From: Diprion similis
Lineage: Eukaryota; Arthropoda; Insecta; Hymenoptera; Diprionidae
Assembly: GCF_021155765.1 (NCBI RefSeq)
Contig: NC_060105.1
Coordinates: forward strand, 5,764,001 to 5,828,000
Reading direction: 5' to 3'
DNA: 64,000 nt
This document shows, piece by piece, positions 37,001-61,437 of the stretch (position 1 is its first letter; each line of letters starts with the position of its first letter). Below the pieces are notes generated by a model. It was not told the DNA's origin, did no database searches, and saw only the letters and a program-made list of their open reading frames with translations. Position numbers and translations under genes: made by a program.

Positions 37001-37440
37001 CGTTTACAATACGTAAAAACATCGACGACGATAGTACAGCCCGTACAATAAGCATCTCAATGAGATAGACATATCGTTCGCACAAGGGTACAGGTTCCAA
37101 CAAATCCAGAAACAACCTAACTAACGCAATTACTAATTTACGTGCCAGAAGATCCCTTGAAAACTTGATTCGTTGCGCAGCTGAACAAATTTGTACACAT
37201 ATAAGAACTAACATTACGCGATCACAGAAATCGCGTCGTGTATTAATGCATAACTTTAATGTTTGCAGGGTATTTTGCTTACAAGATCATGCTTCTGTGG
37301 GGTCAACCTTCCATGCTTCCATTTACATTAATTAATTGCACAGCATATATCATTATGGTAAAAATTAGCTACTCCGTTAAATTGTTAATCACACAGCGAA
37401 TCGCGATTCAACGAACACAATTCTTCACCACATTGCTCCC
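34061..37440. other. Region between DCAF6 and MRPS31 promoters, mostly unassigned
   Basis: Apart from two minus-strand exon candidates (35571-35615 and 36041-36131) nothing is supported. A minus open frame of 88 codons at 36948-37214 is Leu/Val-rich without recognisable family features. The region may be an intron or 5' UTR of a minus-strand transcript starting near 37450. Confidence 0.4.
35571..36131 (-). CDS. Two unassigned minus-strand exon candidates
   Basis: Exon 1 candidate is about 36131-36041: a TTCTTGCAG acceptor, an open frame including CGVDGHFDHPWILNRKNAFG and a GAGGAG/GTAAGA donor. Exon 2 candidate is 35615-35571: a TTTTCAGCAG acceptor (tandem AG) and an ATTG/GTAAGT donor. In phase they would read on as QQFTFKSIQDLVVVL. 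I do not recognise the product and found no start or terminal exon. The second candidate could also splice to DCAF6 exon 2 in frame, so both may be alternative 5' exons of DCAF6 rather than a separate gene. Confidence 0.3.
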
Positions 37441-37980
37441 CACGCGCTAACCAAACTACAATGATGCCGCGAGCCGCAAGCTTCTACATCTTATTCCGTA
37501 GCGTGTTCTAACATGTAGAGTCGCGCGACAGCTTGCGCATGCGCACACGACACAAACTATTTTTTTGTAAACTTGAATCTTACTTCTAGGTGCTTTGTAA
37601 TTTTGCGCTAATCATCAAAAAGGTTGAACTGGGTATAACTGTGCCGACTGTGCGAATAAATGCTGGAGCTAAAGGAGCAAAAATTTGATTGTCGATGCAC
37701 TTTTTTTAATATATTTTCAACGAAAGTAAGATCAAAGAGTAAAATCCTAGTTCTGTCGGTACTATAAATTGCATTATCACCGTTGCAGTGTATTACTCGT
37801 ACGTTAAAATGCCGCTAGATGCTACCAGCTACCGCAGCTACCACATCGGGAATGCAGAAGCGTCGTCTGCTTTGGTCTGCTTATTGCTTGGATTTTAATT
37901 TAAGTTGGCTCACGCCTATGTTTGTAATTAATTACGGCACATAACTAAGATATTGTCTGTAGTACGATACCAAAAATAAA
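37441..37980. promoter_or_regulatory. MRPS31 upstream promoter region with NRF-1 site
   Basis: A CpG-richer patch near 37460-37550 holds the full palindrome TGCGCATGCGCA at 37534-37545, the consensus for NRF-1 (EWG in flies). It lies about 440 bp before the MRPS31 start. NRF-1 commonly drives nuclear genes for mitochondrial proteins, which fits the neighbour. It may also serve a minus-strand transcript. Confidence 0.55.
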
Positions 37981-39936
37981 ATGCTATCTTTACGCATTTT
38001 GACAAGGTAAATAAATTATAATTTGATTATTCTATCGTAAAAAATAAGGACATTGAAGTTTCAGCTTTTCTGACCTAACCATAAATGTTAACCTACAAAT
38101 ACAAGTTTTTCAGTGTTCTTACTGTTGCTGTGCTTCTCTTGAATAAATAAATGTCCAGGAAACGGGATTGTATTCAATCTCAATCCCGTATCGCTGATAT
38201 AGAATTTTTTTTTACTCGAAACCGTTTTTCAGAAATATAACACCCCAAATAGCAGCATCGACGCAGCATTTGCATTCGTCGAAGATAGTATTTAGTGCTG
38301 ATTCTTCTGATTCTGATTCATCGGATGATGAGAAGAGCAAAAGAAAAACTGCAGCATCGCAAAGCATTGGGAATACAAAGTTACCCAATGAAAGGTTAAA
38401 TGCATTATTACAAACGATGACAACGGTAAATCAAGCAGAATTTTTTGAAATTACTAACCAGATTAAAATAAGATCGTTTCCATCCTTTACACGATATTTA
38501 TTATACGTTTCCTTTGCAGAAGATGAATACCCCATCAAAAGTTAATGTTGCAGTAAAACCCAAAGGAACAAGCGAAGTCAGAATTCCACTTTCAAATGAA
38601 AATGCACAAACAGTTATCAATCTATTTGGTAAGTGAAAAAACTATGAGAACAGGGCAAAATGTATGTACAAAATATCATGCCTAATATAGAATTTCCTAA
38701 CAGAAAAGAAATTGAGCAAAGCAGCGACAAATGTAGCAGCAACTTTTAAAGGGGATACAAGCAAAATTGAATCAGAGTTGTTGAATAAAATCTTGTCTCC
38801 AAGTAAAACTTCTAAAGAACCCATCGATTTGAGGTTTGCCTTTAAGTTAATTTTACCAAACACATTGATAAAACATGCAACATCTACACACATAAAATAA
38901 TACTGTATGATTGTTTAATTGCAGTGATCTGATGAAAGGAATTAAGATAGATCGCACAAAACCCCAACAGTATCAGCATCAATCCACCAGCCGGGCAGAA
39001 CAGGTTCAAGCTATAATAAAAAAAAATACACAAAATTATCCAAACGATGAGCATATGAGAAGGCCTACAGAATTCAGCAGACCAAGTCAGCTAACAAAAG
39101 TCGTGTCTGTTCAATTCAACTGCATAATATAAAATACCTGTTGAATACAATTAAATTCAAAAAGTGCAGCAAAAAAATCCCAACACTTTTCCTAATTTTC
39201 AGTAATGCAAGAGTCGATATTGATTCGGGAAACCCATTGAATATTTTCAAAGTGGACCCTCAAGCTGTGGTTGATCCTAACACTCCCACTCTCCAGACTT
39301 GGGACCGGCTACACAAGCGGGAGTTAAAACTCTTAGTCACTCATCCTCCCAGTCATTTTATTGACCAGATGATTCAGTGGACCGAACAGGGAAGACTCTG
39401 GCGATTCCCTATCAATAATGAACAAGGTATTTATAAATGTTATGCGTAATTTCCCAATTTTTTTAATTGAACAGAACTAGATTAGATTAGATTTTATAGG
39501 ATACTCAGTCTGCTGCCACCATTTCCCATTCATTTCCTAATGGGTCAATGAAATGAAATTTTATTGAAATAAGCTAATATTAAAGAATTATATAATCTAT
39601 CCATCAAAGAATAATATTATGGTTCGTGTATCTGAAATAAATTTGAATTTTTATATTTTATCAGATTTGACAATTGATCAAGAGGAACACTTTTCCGATC
39701 ATGTCTTCCTGGAACCGTATTTAGAAGGCTGGTGCCCAAAGAAAGGACCCATCAGACACTTCATGGAATTAGTATGTGTTGGGCTTTCTAAAAATGCATT
39801 TATGACTGCTAAAGAGAAAAAAGAACACATCATGTGGTTCAAAGAGTACTTTGACAAGAAACGCGATCTCTTGATGGAACTAGGAGCTTATGGTACAGAG
39901 AAAAGTAGTGAAGAATTAAAACAAGTCGATGCATAA
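37981..39936 (+). CDS. mRpS31: Mitochondrial small ribosomal subunit protein mS39-class S31 (MRPS31)
   Basis: This is a component of the mitochondrial 28S ribosomal subunit, recognised as MRPS31 (the label refers to the S31 family only). Exons: 37981-38006, 38233-38425, 38520-38628, 38704-38833, 38925-39104, 39203-39426, 39665-39936; 1134 nt, 377 aa, in frame throughout. The conserved C-terminal domain is clear: WTEQGRLWRFPINNEQ, HVFLEPYLEGWCPKKGPIRH, HFMELVCVGLSKNAF and HIMWFKEYFDKKRDLL, matching the human protein's WTKEGKLWEFPINNE and GPIRHFMELV blocks. The first exon encodes a short Arg/Leu-rich start (MLSLRILTR), as expected for a mitochondrial import presequence. Length is close to the human protein. 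The donor at 39104 (GTCTGT) is weak but is the only nearby GT that keeps frame. Confidence 0.93.
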
Positions 39937-40787
39937 AAGTTGTATATTATGAAGTTTCACCATTTAAATATATTATGTAACTATGATGTAGTACACAAAT
40001 AAAATTCTTCACGAATCAAGAATTCTTTCATCATTACCCGCGAACACATTTAAAGCATTTATGGTACTAAGAGTAGTAATATCAACAAGAAGTCATATTA
40101 TGTTTTGAAGGAACTTAAGGCCAAGCTTCATAGGGGTGTCGTACAGATTGAGTATTCCCTAGGTTTTATAGAAAATATATTTTTATTCAACACATAAATA
40201 ACAGCAGACATTGCAGCTCCTTTCGACCAGCATCTTTCACTCTAAGTAATATGTATGTACATCATATGGTACATGGTACTTTTACTGTTACGACGGCTTT
40301 GAAATTATGTAATATCTTAGAATTGTTCAATTACTGTAATTCTCATGGAGATAGTAAATATGAGACAAAATGATTACATTGTAGAAATATAAACAAAGGT
40401 ATTAAACAGTATTCCCGTAATGGATATGCGTATTAGGTATGTAGTTTAGCTACAAGTGAAATCAAATTTGTGAACTTTTTTAATTTACAAATATGATGAA
40501 TACCAACACAGATATGATATGTGTTGAACATAGAAACGATTTTAATATAATTGGAGGAAATGCCACGATATAAGGTTGCGCAGTATCACTTAACAATTCT
40601 TTACATCATAAAAGGAAAAGACATTATATACAAAGCTTCATTTTTTCATCTTATAAATTTGTATAATTAATATAAATATTGGTGTCCCCTCCCTGACCAT
40701 CCCCGACGAAAAAATGAAGCATTAAACCCCAAAGGTCACGAATTCACACATTCAAATACAACGTAAATAGCTAATTTTTTGTCAAAT
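39937..40787. other. 3' UTRs of convergent MRPS31 and SNAPC4
   Basis: No gene is seen. The 850-bp gap holds an AATAAA for MRPS31 at 39998-40003 and a TTTATT (AATAAA on minus) near 40192 for SNAPC4. If both are used, the two transcripts end about 190 bp apart. Confidence 0.6.
39998..40003 (+). terminator. Poly(A) signal of MRPS31
   Basis: AATAAA lies about 62 nt after the MRPS31 stop. Confidence 0.6.
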
Positions 40788-43604
40788 TCATGTCTCAGAA
40801 ATTTCTTCAACACTGTGTTTTGCAGACCTTACTTTTCTCTTTGCTTCTGATCCCCCACATTCCTTGCCGCCCCTTCTTTTTTTTCGACAATCGTTCCTAA
40901 CACAGTCCAAATCTTTTTCTCTCATATCGTGTAATACAGGTGGTGCTACTTCGGACAATTCTATAGGAAATTTAAAAAGCTTGGCTAAACGTTCCTCAAA
41001 TAATTCCAAGGCTTGTTGACCTTCTGTTGTCATCCTACAATCTTCAGGTTCCTCATATTCATCTTCCGCCAAATTATCTGCCTCAAGAATATGTTTTGAT
41101 AATAATATTCCACGAAACCCTAGTAAAGTTGTGTAATTTGGAGGTATCAGCATTTCTGGCCAATACTTGGTGAGTTTCCTTCTGGCAATTCTCGAAGATG
41201 ATTTGTGTCTACCTAACGTACCTTGCTCTGTTTCACTTCTACCTGCATTCGAAACTATGCGTGATGTACTTGGGACGTTTGTATCAATAATCTCGCTTGC
41301 ACTGTTTAACTTCACACTGTTTGGTAGAGAAATGAATTTTATCGGCAATACTTCGCCAGATTGTTGAGGTGTCTCCTTAGAAAACACAATATCTTTTGGG
41401 TAATCCCCTGTTTCACCAATAAATATCTTTGCCATTTTCTCAAATGCAAGTTCGCTTTCCAAACCGCCTATTTGCGATATGACTAGCTCAGGTGTTTCAA
41501 ACTTTTTATCTAGTTCAACAGTGGTTGTCTGGTTATCAGGGTCATAATTTATTCCAGCAACTGTTCCCTTTTTAATTCGTGAGATAATTTTTTTACCATC
41601 AAATGGAAACGGTGGTATAAAACGATCTTGAAACTCTACTGGCATTAATGATCCAAACATCTTTTGCCTGGTATATCCAACTAATTTTTGCTGCATATCA
41701 GATGCCAGGGTTTCATCTTTTGAATACTTTACTAAGGAAGTCAGCAGCTGCTTATCTTTTTCAGTCAACTGTTGTTCCTGGTCCAAATTACCAGGAATAT
41801 CAAGATCAGCATTCAGCAGCTGCAACATAACGTGAAGTCTCGGAGTTTTATAACTCAGCTCCTCGATAGTATAAAATTTACTGTTTCTTCCAGGTTTCGA
41901 AGTGGTTCGATAGATTCCTTTGAAGTAATCCTGGAGCTCTGTATCAATATCAGATAGATTACTTCTCTTTCCATCCCTTTCATACGGAGTTCTCAAACAC
42001 CTACTTATTTCTTGGAGCCTTTGTTCACCAGTCATCTTTGATTCTTCGGTGCAAGCTTCGTCAGGTTTTTGTCCCCACCTGGGTATAGATCTGAGGGATA
42101 AACCCCGACTCAAATATCGGAGTAACGACGTATGCCGATGTCTAACTTGGACTCTAGACTTGTTAGAAAATTCTTTGCTAATGGCAGACCAATTATTGCC
42201 AAATTTTTCAACGAGATCTATCAGTTTGGTATCGTCTTGGTAAGTCCACTCATTTTTTTTCTCATGTAAAAGTGTTCTATAGTGATCGTTCAACTGCGCC
42301 GTAGTTCTGTGCGGCAGCAGAGAAACCGAAATTTTTTTAAAATTAGCCCCAAATTTGTTAACACCTTCAAGTAGGAGCCTGTCCTCTTCTTCGGTGAACC
42401 TGCCCTTCTTCAAATTTGGGGCGAGACTGTAATTCCAGCGCATGTATATCTGCTGCTTTCGTCTCTGCCCCATAAGCTTAGCCACCTCTCCCCATGGAAT
42501 AAAATTCCCAGTTCTCAATGCATTTACAGCGTCGATAAGTTTCTGGTCTTCTTCTTTTGACCAAGAACTGTTCCTGTTCAACATATTGTTTCTGAAATTG
42601 GTATTGAATCTAATAAAACATTGATATCCCGTACGGTTTGAGCCCAATTTTTCAGCCACTAGGTCCCAGTTCTGAAAATTGTATTTCTCGGCCAACGTTT
42701 TCAGATCCATGTCCTCAGCCTTTTTCCATTTACCCTTATTGATGTCGGGGTGTAAGAAAACATTCCACATCGCTCTGCACTCGCTTGCGGAATGTCTCTC
42801 ATTAAAATCGGTCACTGCTATTTTCAACCAGTCAAATTCTTTCGAACCTATCGGACCAACCAAGTTCTTAAAGGTCTGAGCTATTTGCTCCGGTATTCTC
42901 TTAGCTGTTAGCTTAAATTCCAGGTTCAAAGGATCCTCTGCATAGCTCAGAGGCTGCTGTGTCCTTGCTACTTGTTGGGCAGTAATCTTGGCCTCACAAA
43001 AAATGGCCTCCCACAGCGTGTTCCGATCTTTCAGAGTCCACCGCAAAGGTAACGGCAGTTCAATGATCTGCAGCTCACCACGACTGGCTTTCAACTTAGC
43101 GTCCTCGTTCTTGGGTGCAGGAAATTGTCGCTTATCTTTAAAATATGGAATCCCGCTAATGGTTAATAGCGTTCTAGAAAATGGGTTGGAATTAATTTTT
43201 TGAAGTTTTTCATCTATTAGCACCTGTTTCATCTGACACTCTTTGAGCAGGAGACGTAGCCTTCTTTGAGCATTGACCAAGAGGTTCATTATTTTTTTAT
43301 TTAAATTCAACGCAGCCTCAGGATCCGACAGATCCAAATCGCTGTTGATATCCTCGTTACATTCGTTGTCACTTTCTTCGCCGTAGACAAGCGGGTCGCC
43401 AGTGCAGCAGTCTTGAATCGTGCTCGACGGAGATAGAGGATTGCTCACTTGAGACGTCGACGGCTCGCACTGACTGTGTTCTGTTCTTAATGGATCTTCG
43501 GAAATTAGCTCCGTTTTCAGACGATCGGATGGTTTTTTTGTAAGAACTTCTTGAAGAGCTTTTATGTCGTCGAGTATTACATCTTCGTCCTCTAAATCAC
43601 TCAT
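40788..43604 (-). CDS. SNAPC4: snRNA-activating protein complex subunit 4 (SNAPC4/SNAP190)
   Basis: Largest subunit of SNAPc, which binds the proximal sequence element and drives snRNA transcription by Pol II and Pol III. A single uninterrupted frame encodes 938 aa. Myb architecture is the family's characteristic 4.5 repeats: half repeat about 256-286 (DWLKIAV...CRAMWNVFLHP), then repeats at about 290-337, 347-392, 400-447 and 450-497, each with spaced Trp or aromatic residues (KWKKAEDMDL, SWSKEEDQKL, GRFTEEEDRLL, EWTYQDDTKL). The N-terminus is acidic with a predicted coiled coil near 98-136; the C-terminus is basic (RKKRRGGK). It is shorter than the human protein, as insect SNAPC4 generally is. 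Absence of introns is unusual among its neighbours. It is divergent from AAK1 with 510 bp between start codons and convergent with MRPS31. Confidence 0.95.
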   Translation of the reverse strand: MSDLEDEDVILDDIKALQEVLTKKPSDRLKTELISEDPLRTEHSQCEPSTSQVSNPLSPSSTIQDCCTGDPLVYGEESDNECNEDINSDLDLSDPEAALNLNKKIMNLLVNAQRRLRLLLKECQMKQVLIDEKLQKINSNPFSRTLLTISGIPYFKDKRQFPAPKNEDAKLKASRGELQIIELPLPLRWTLKDRNTLWEAIFCEAKITAQQVARTQQPLSYAEDPLNLEFKLTAKRIPEQIAQTFKNLVGPIGSKEFDWLKIAVTDFNERHSASECRAMWNVFLHPDINKGKWKKAEDMDLKTLAEKYNFQNWDLVAEKLGSNRTGYQCFIRFNTNFRNNMLNRNSSWSKEEDQKLIDAVNALRTGNFIPWGEVAKLMGQRRKQQIYMRWNYSLAPNLKKGRFTEEEDRLLLEGVNKFGANFKKISVSLLPHRTTAQLNDHYRTLLHEKKNEWTYQDDTKLIDLVEKFGNNWSAISKEFSNKSRVQVRHRHTSLLRYLSRGLSLRSIPRWGQKPDEACTEESKMTGEQRLQEISRCLRTPYERDGKRSNLSDIDTELQDYFKGIYRTTSKPGRNSKFYTIEELSYKTPRLHVMLQLLNADLDIPGNLDQEQQLTEKDKQLLTSLVKYSKDETLASDMQQKLVGYTRQKMFGSLMPVEFQDRFIPPFPFDGKKIISRIKKGTVAGINYDPDNQTTTVELDKKFETPELVISQIGGLESELAFEKMAKIFIGETGDYPKDIVFSKETPQQSGEVLPIKFISLPNSVKLNSASEIIDTNVPSTSRIVSNAGRSETEQGTLGRHKSSSRIARRKLTKYWPEMLIPPNYTTLLGFRGILLSKHILEADNLAEDEYEEPEDCRMTTEGQQALELFEERLAKLFKFPIELSEVAPPVLHDMREKDLDCVRNDCRKKRRGGKECGGSEAKRKVRSAKHSVEEISET

Positions 43605-44114
43605 TTTCGTGTTGTTAGGTTAACAACAAGTGTCGCAGCCGTCGCAGCGAATCGACGGTGTTGTAATATTGTCAGTAATTTGATGTAGATTCGTTGGTAG
43701 GGTTAAGAAAGATTTGTATGTTTTGCGGTGTTTGGTATTTCATGACTTGACGTTAGACCGGAACTCAGGGACATATGTTTCCGGTGTATTTGCCTCACCA
43801 GCCTCACTTGAGTTGTTTCAGCGTGACTTTTTCCCGCGCATGCGCAACTCGCGCTGTCTTAAAATGTCGGCTGGGTGAAATACGTTGGATGTTATCATGA
43901 TAAAATTGATTTTCGTTGGTTAAGTTTACGCGCAATTTCCACGCGGATTGCCGGCCGACGACGCAAGTATAGTTGTAATAAAATAAGGAGAAACTCCGCC
44001 GGCCGAGACTCGTCTATTAATCGTAAAACACTCTGTGAGGAGGCCTTATGTCAAGCCAGTCTAATATTGGGTGGATAGACGAAGAAGTAGCGCAGACGAC
44101 AACGACGTGCCAAA
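43605..44114. promoter_or_regulatory. Bidirectional SNAPC4/AAK1 promoter
   Basis: The 510 bp between two divergent start codons. It contains CGCGCATGCGCA at 43835-43846, an NRF-1/EWG-type palindrome, in a CpG-richer stretch. No TATA box is evident at a fixed distance from either gene. A shared promoter is inferred from distance and orientation. Confidence 0.6.
43835..43846. promoter_or_regulatory. NRF-1/EWG-like palindrome
   Basis: The core GCGCATGCGC is an exact match to the palindromic consensus. It lies roughly midway between SNAPC4 and AAK1 start codons. Confidence 0.6.
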
Positions 44115-57521
<13,407 letters not shown>

Positions 57522-57916
57522 AAACCTAAGTCTGTGTTGAAAGTATCTAACAGCAAGTCCATAAACGTACACTAAGGTGAGCAGAGTAAAACCTGCTCTT
57601 TGTACATTTTTTATTTATTGTTTCTTACACACTTACCTGGAGATGCGCTATTCTTGCGATATTTTCCCTGTCGACATACCTATTTATTATCTATCTCATA
57701 ATTACCTCTGAAATGTGACTCAGGAGTATCACCGATGTCAATTAATCTAATCTTGAATCTGGGATAAAAATTGCATATTATTCTTTCGTAACAAAGAATA
57801 ATAAAACTAAAGTACATTCGGGCGTTTTGTTATAATGTTATAAAAACTTTCCTATTTTTTTCTCCAGTATGTAAGATTATCATAATGAGTCAACTGGAAA
57901 GTCGTTAAAGACTTGA

Positions 57917-57922
57917 ATAAAA
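57917..57922 (+). terminator. Candidate poly(A) signal of AAK1
   Basis: AATAAA lies about 400 nt after the stop. A nearer AATAAA lies at 57800-57805. The choice between them is not decidable from sequence. Confidence 0.4.
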
Positions 57923-60900
57923 CTAAATTAATATACATTCCATAAAACGCTTTCATGTATTAAAACTTCTCAACGCAAATTACGATTTGAGAAATGTATT
58001 CTCTTTATTGATCTACATTCTTTTATGGATGATTGAACATCTAATGTGACGAAAAGAAACTGTTACTTATTTCATTATCACTATAAAATGTGATATTAAA
58101 CCTACATTAGAAAGATCAATTGAATATGAATGTAACGTGTTCACTGCTGATGTTTATATCCAGACCAGTAAACTTTGCGAATAACTTGAAAAGCACTTGT
58201 TATTTGCCATAATATACAGTATGAATTTGTATTTACATCTAGGTATTTGATTTTTAAGCTATATTATCATATATTTTGAATCTAGTACTTTTTACTCTAG
58301 CTGCAGAATTGTACGATGCTTAGATGAATCAAATATTTATATTTTCAACAGTCATTCAAACATTATTCAGGAAATGATTTGGTAGCTAAAGATATAGCAT
58401 AGAGAAGAAAGCACATTGTAACTACTTGAATGCATAGCAAGGTATATATAAATATATATGTATAAAAATCAATTGATACAAATAATAATCTGAAAATAGG
58501 CAGCGTTAGTAATAAATCTTACTCAGTAGTTGGTAAATATATCCAACGTTTCTAGAACGTTTATACTTTCCAATAAAACAGAAAAATTCATTAAAAAAAT
58601 ATATATAAATAAGTGGGAAAAGAATAATGTACGAGTAGAAAGAAGAAAAGAAAAAACCATTTAATATTGTAAAACTAGTTTATTCTTTTCAAGTCAAACC
58701 AGGTTGTACTTGGCAGCTTAATACCAAAAAATGCAAGGGAAAAAACTTAAAAAAAATAAAATAAAAATACGCACATGTCTCTATTTTTGCAGTTAAACGT
58801 TTTCACTACATTTATACATTCAAAGGATATTCGAACTGTACTTGTACAATTACCAATGTAATTTGTACGATGTAGAGGCCTTTATCATCGATTTACCATA
58901 TGTATTACAGATCCTAATTTTTTTTGTGTTATAATCGTGCTCCTCGCATTGAATATGCTCTCGTTACTTATAGAAAAATCTACAATTAACCTTCAACACT
59001 GGCTGCAAATTAAAATTAGTGACATACGAGTTGACAACCATTATATACTAAAAAAGGCTTATAAATGAAAAAATTATCTGGTAATATACCAATATATATT
59101 GGCAGGTGTGCAGTTCTCCAGAGTGCAGCTAGTAACTCGAAGTGATTTAGTCTTTTTTTAGTAATGTAAAGTTGCTCGTACTAGAAACATAAGCAACATT
59201 GAATTTGATTGTTATATTTTTTGCATTATGAGTTGAATATCGTTGATTTATATAATTTGGCTGTGTAGTTTTTTAAATAACTACAATTACAGCATTGCGT
59301 AAGACTGATACTGGCAGTTCTTGATTGTTGGAAATTTTCTTAAATGATGCTGAAGCGTAAACATTTCGTAATTGTTATTTGATATCTATGGATTAATTAA
59401 AAATAGGATTTTTATGTTGCATTTACTAAGTTCAATACTTTCCTGCACATATATCACACGTCTTTTCACCAAGTTGTTGAGCATTGCACTAAGGTTTATT
59501 TAAGTATAAAAGTGAGACAATACTATAAACAATATTTAAAGCAAAAAAAAAAAACACATTGAACGACACACACACACACACATATATATATGTATATATA
59601 TGTATATACATATATTTATGTATAATACTTGTAGATATACTAGTTTGACTGTAATTGTTAGGTGCCTTCCTTTTATTAAATCAGTTTCAAAGCTTGGCTC
59701 TATTGTCATTTTCTACAGAGAACCGATTATTTTTAAAGCCAATACGTATTTTTGAGAATCGAGACCCAGAGTAAATTAGATTTATCACCGAGTTCCACTC
59801 AAACGTTCCTCACGAAAATAATGATCAAGCTTAGCTACTGATAATTAGATTTGGATTCGTACTTTATGAAATCAATTTTCGACTTTTGTATAAGTAAAAT
59901 TTTTCTTTACCATCTTAAGTTCAAATCTATACGGACCAAATATTGAAGGTATTTTCACGCCATTGTTATTAATATTATTATCATTATTGTTATGAACTTA
60001 CAATTATTACTACTATTACCATATTACCCGATTTATTAAATATGAGAATGGGAAGTAGGATATTTTCGAAAAAAAATTTGTTCATAAAATTGCTACGTAT
60101 TTATCAACTATTAAATGCAAGGGTTGTAATATATGTTTATATTTTCATGAATTTTTGTGAGTTGAAACAGCATCGATCACATTCCGCCCCTTGATTAGTT
60201 ATAGTAACTGCATATTTATTGCTTTTGATTTGTCGTTTTTCTATTCATCGTAGGGATGCATAAATGAATCTTTCTTTTTCTGTAAGCTGTATCTCTTACT
60301 TTGATTTATTCACTGCATGTAAAGCAAATCTTTTAGGATTTAAAAAAATTTCGTTTAAACTTGTAATTGTATTTTACATTACAAAGGTACAAGGTAGTAT
60401 ACATATATCTACAGGAATTAATGATGTGTGCCTGAGGTTGAAGTAGAGAAATAACGTTAGCATTCAGTCGACATCAACATCTTAGTTGAAATGTTAATAT
60501 GCCAACAGTTATTGTAAAGTCTTTAGCAGTAATTTAAGAACCACGATAGTTACATTCTTAAATGATGAAATTTCTTCACAATGTGCGAGGAATTGTTGCT
60601 ACGATGAATCTATTACCCTGCTTTGTCTTCATTTTATAACTGAAATCATGAGTTTTCTAAATCAAATGTTGTCGAAAGATCAAAGATATTTTCGAAATAT
60701 TTTTTTGAGAGATTACAGCCGTATATTTATTTATGTATACAGTTTTGTTGTTTTACTATATTATATTGTTATTAAAATTATTATACAGTTGTCTACATTT
60801 CTTATCGAACATATTAGATACAAATATAGTGCCGGTCTACAATATTCAACCATATTCTTACTATTCTTAGGACAGATATAATATATTCGAAAATTTGAAT

Positions 60901-61057
60901 ACTTGCCTACTGGAATATTCAGTGGCTTGAATATTCATTTATGTGCCGAACTATTTTGGCCAATACGGCGGCTTTAATGTAATATTATTTATTACATTTA
61001 TTATTTGAGTGATCAATTGAAATACAGAAAATAACTATGATGTACATAAATGAAATT

Positions 61058-61104
61058 AATAAAAATGTACCTATATGTATAAAAAAAAAAAAAAAAAAAA
61101 AAAA
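61058..61104 (+). repeat. AATAAA followed by a 24-nt poly(A) tract
   Basis: The hexamer is followed 17 nt later by 24 consecutive A (61081-61104), the spacing of a polyadenylated mRNA end. Confidence 0.8.
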
Positions 61105-61437
61105 CCCGAAGACAGCTACAAATAAAGTCTATTATCATGTGATAAGAGAATTAAATAATTTTTTCATACTATATCTTTAAAAAGAATACTTTAACTCATA
61201 ATAAGGTGTCATATGTCTGATATATGTATACGTTAAGTCTTCATATGTTGTTTGCATTATGGTGTACCTAAGATCAATATCGGAGTTCCAAGACAACTTG
61301 CGTTATTAGTAATTCCTCGAAATTTAATAGATATAACTCAATATCACTGGTATTTGCTGATTCTCTCGGCGACTAGTACGGATATCAATTAGCAAAACAA
61401 TATTTGATTTTCAGTAATAAAATATAATTTTGAGTCA

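Larger units (their letters stand above)
57522..61437. other. AAK1 3' UTR and gap to the TMEM179-like gene
   Basis: No coding exon is supported. AATAAA motifs occur at 57800-57805 and 57917-57922, soon after the AAK1 stop, and at 61058-61063. CA/TA simple repeats lie near 59570-59610. The open frames at 60264 and 60648 are Phe/Ile/Tyr-rich and look like chance. Confidence 0.55.

Noticed and set aside
36948-37214. 88-codon Leu-rich minus open frame
   Set aside because: It looks superficially membrane-like but has no recognised family; could be 5' UTR of a minus-strand transcript. Kept out for lack of support.
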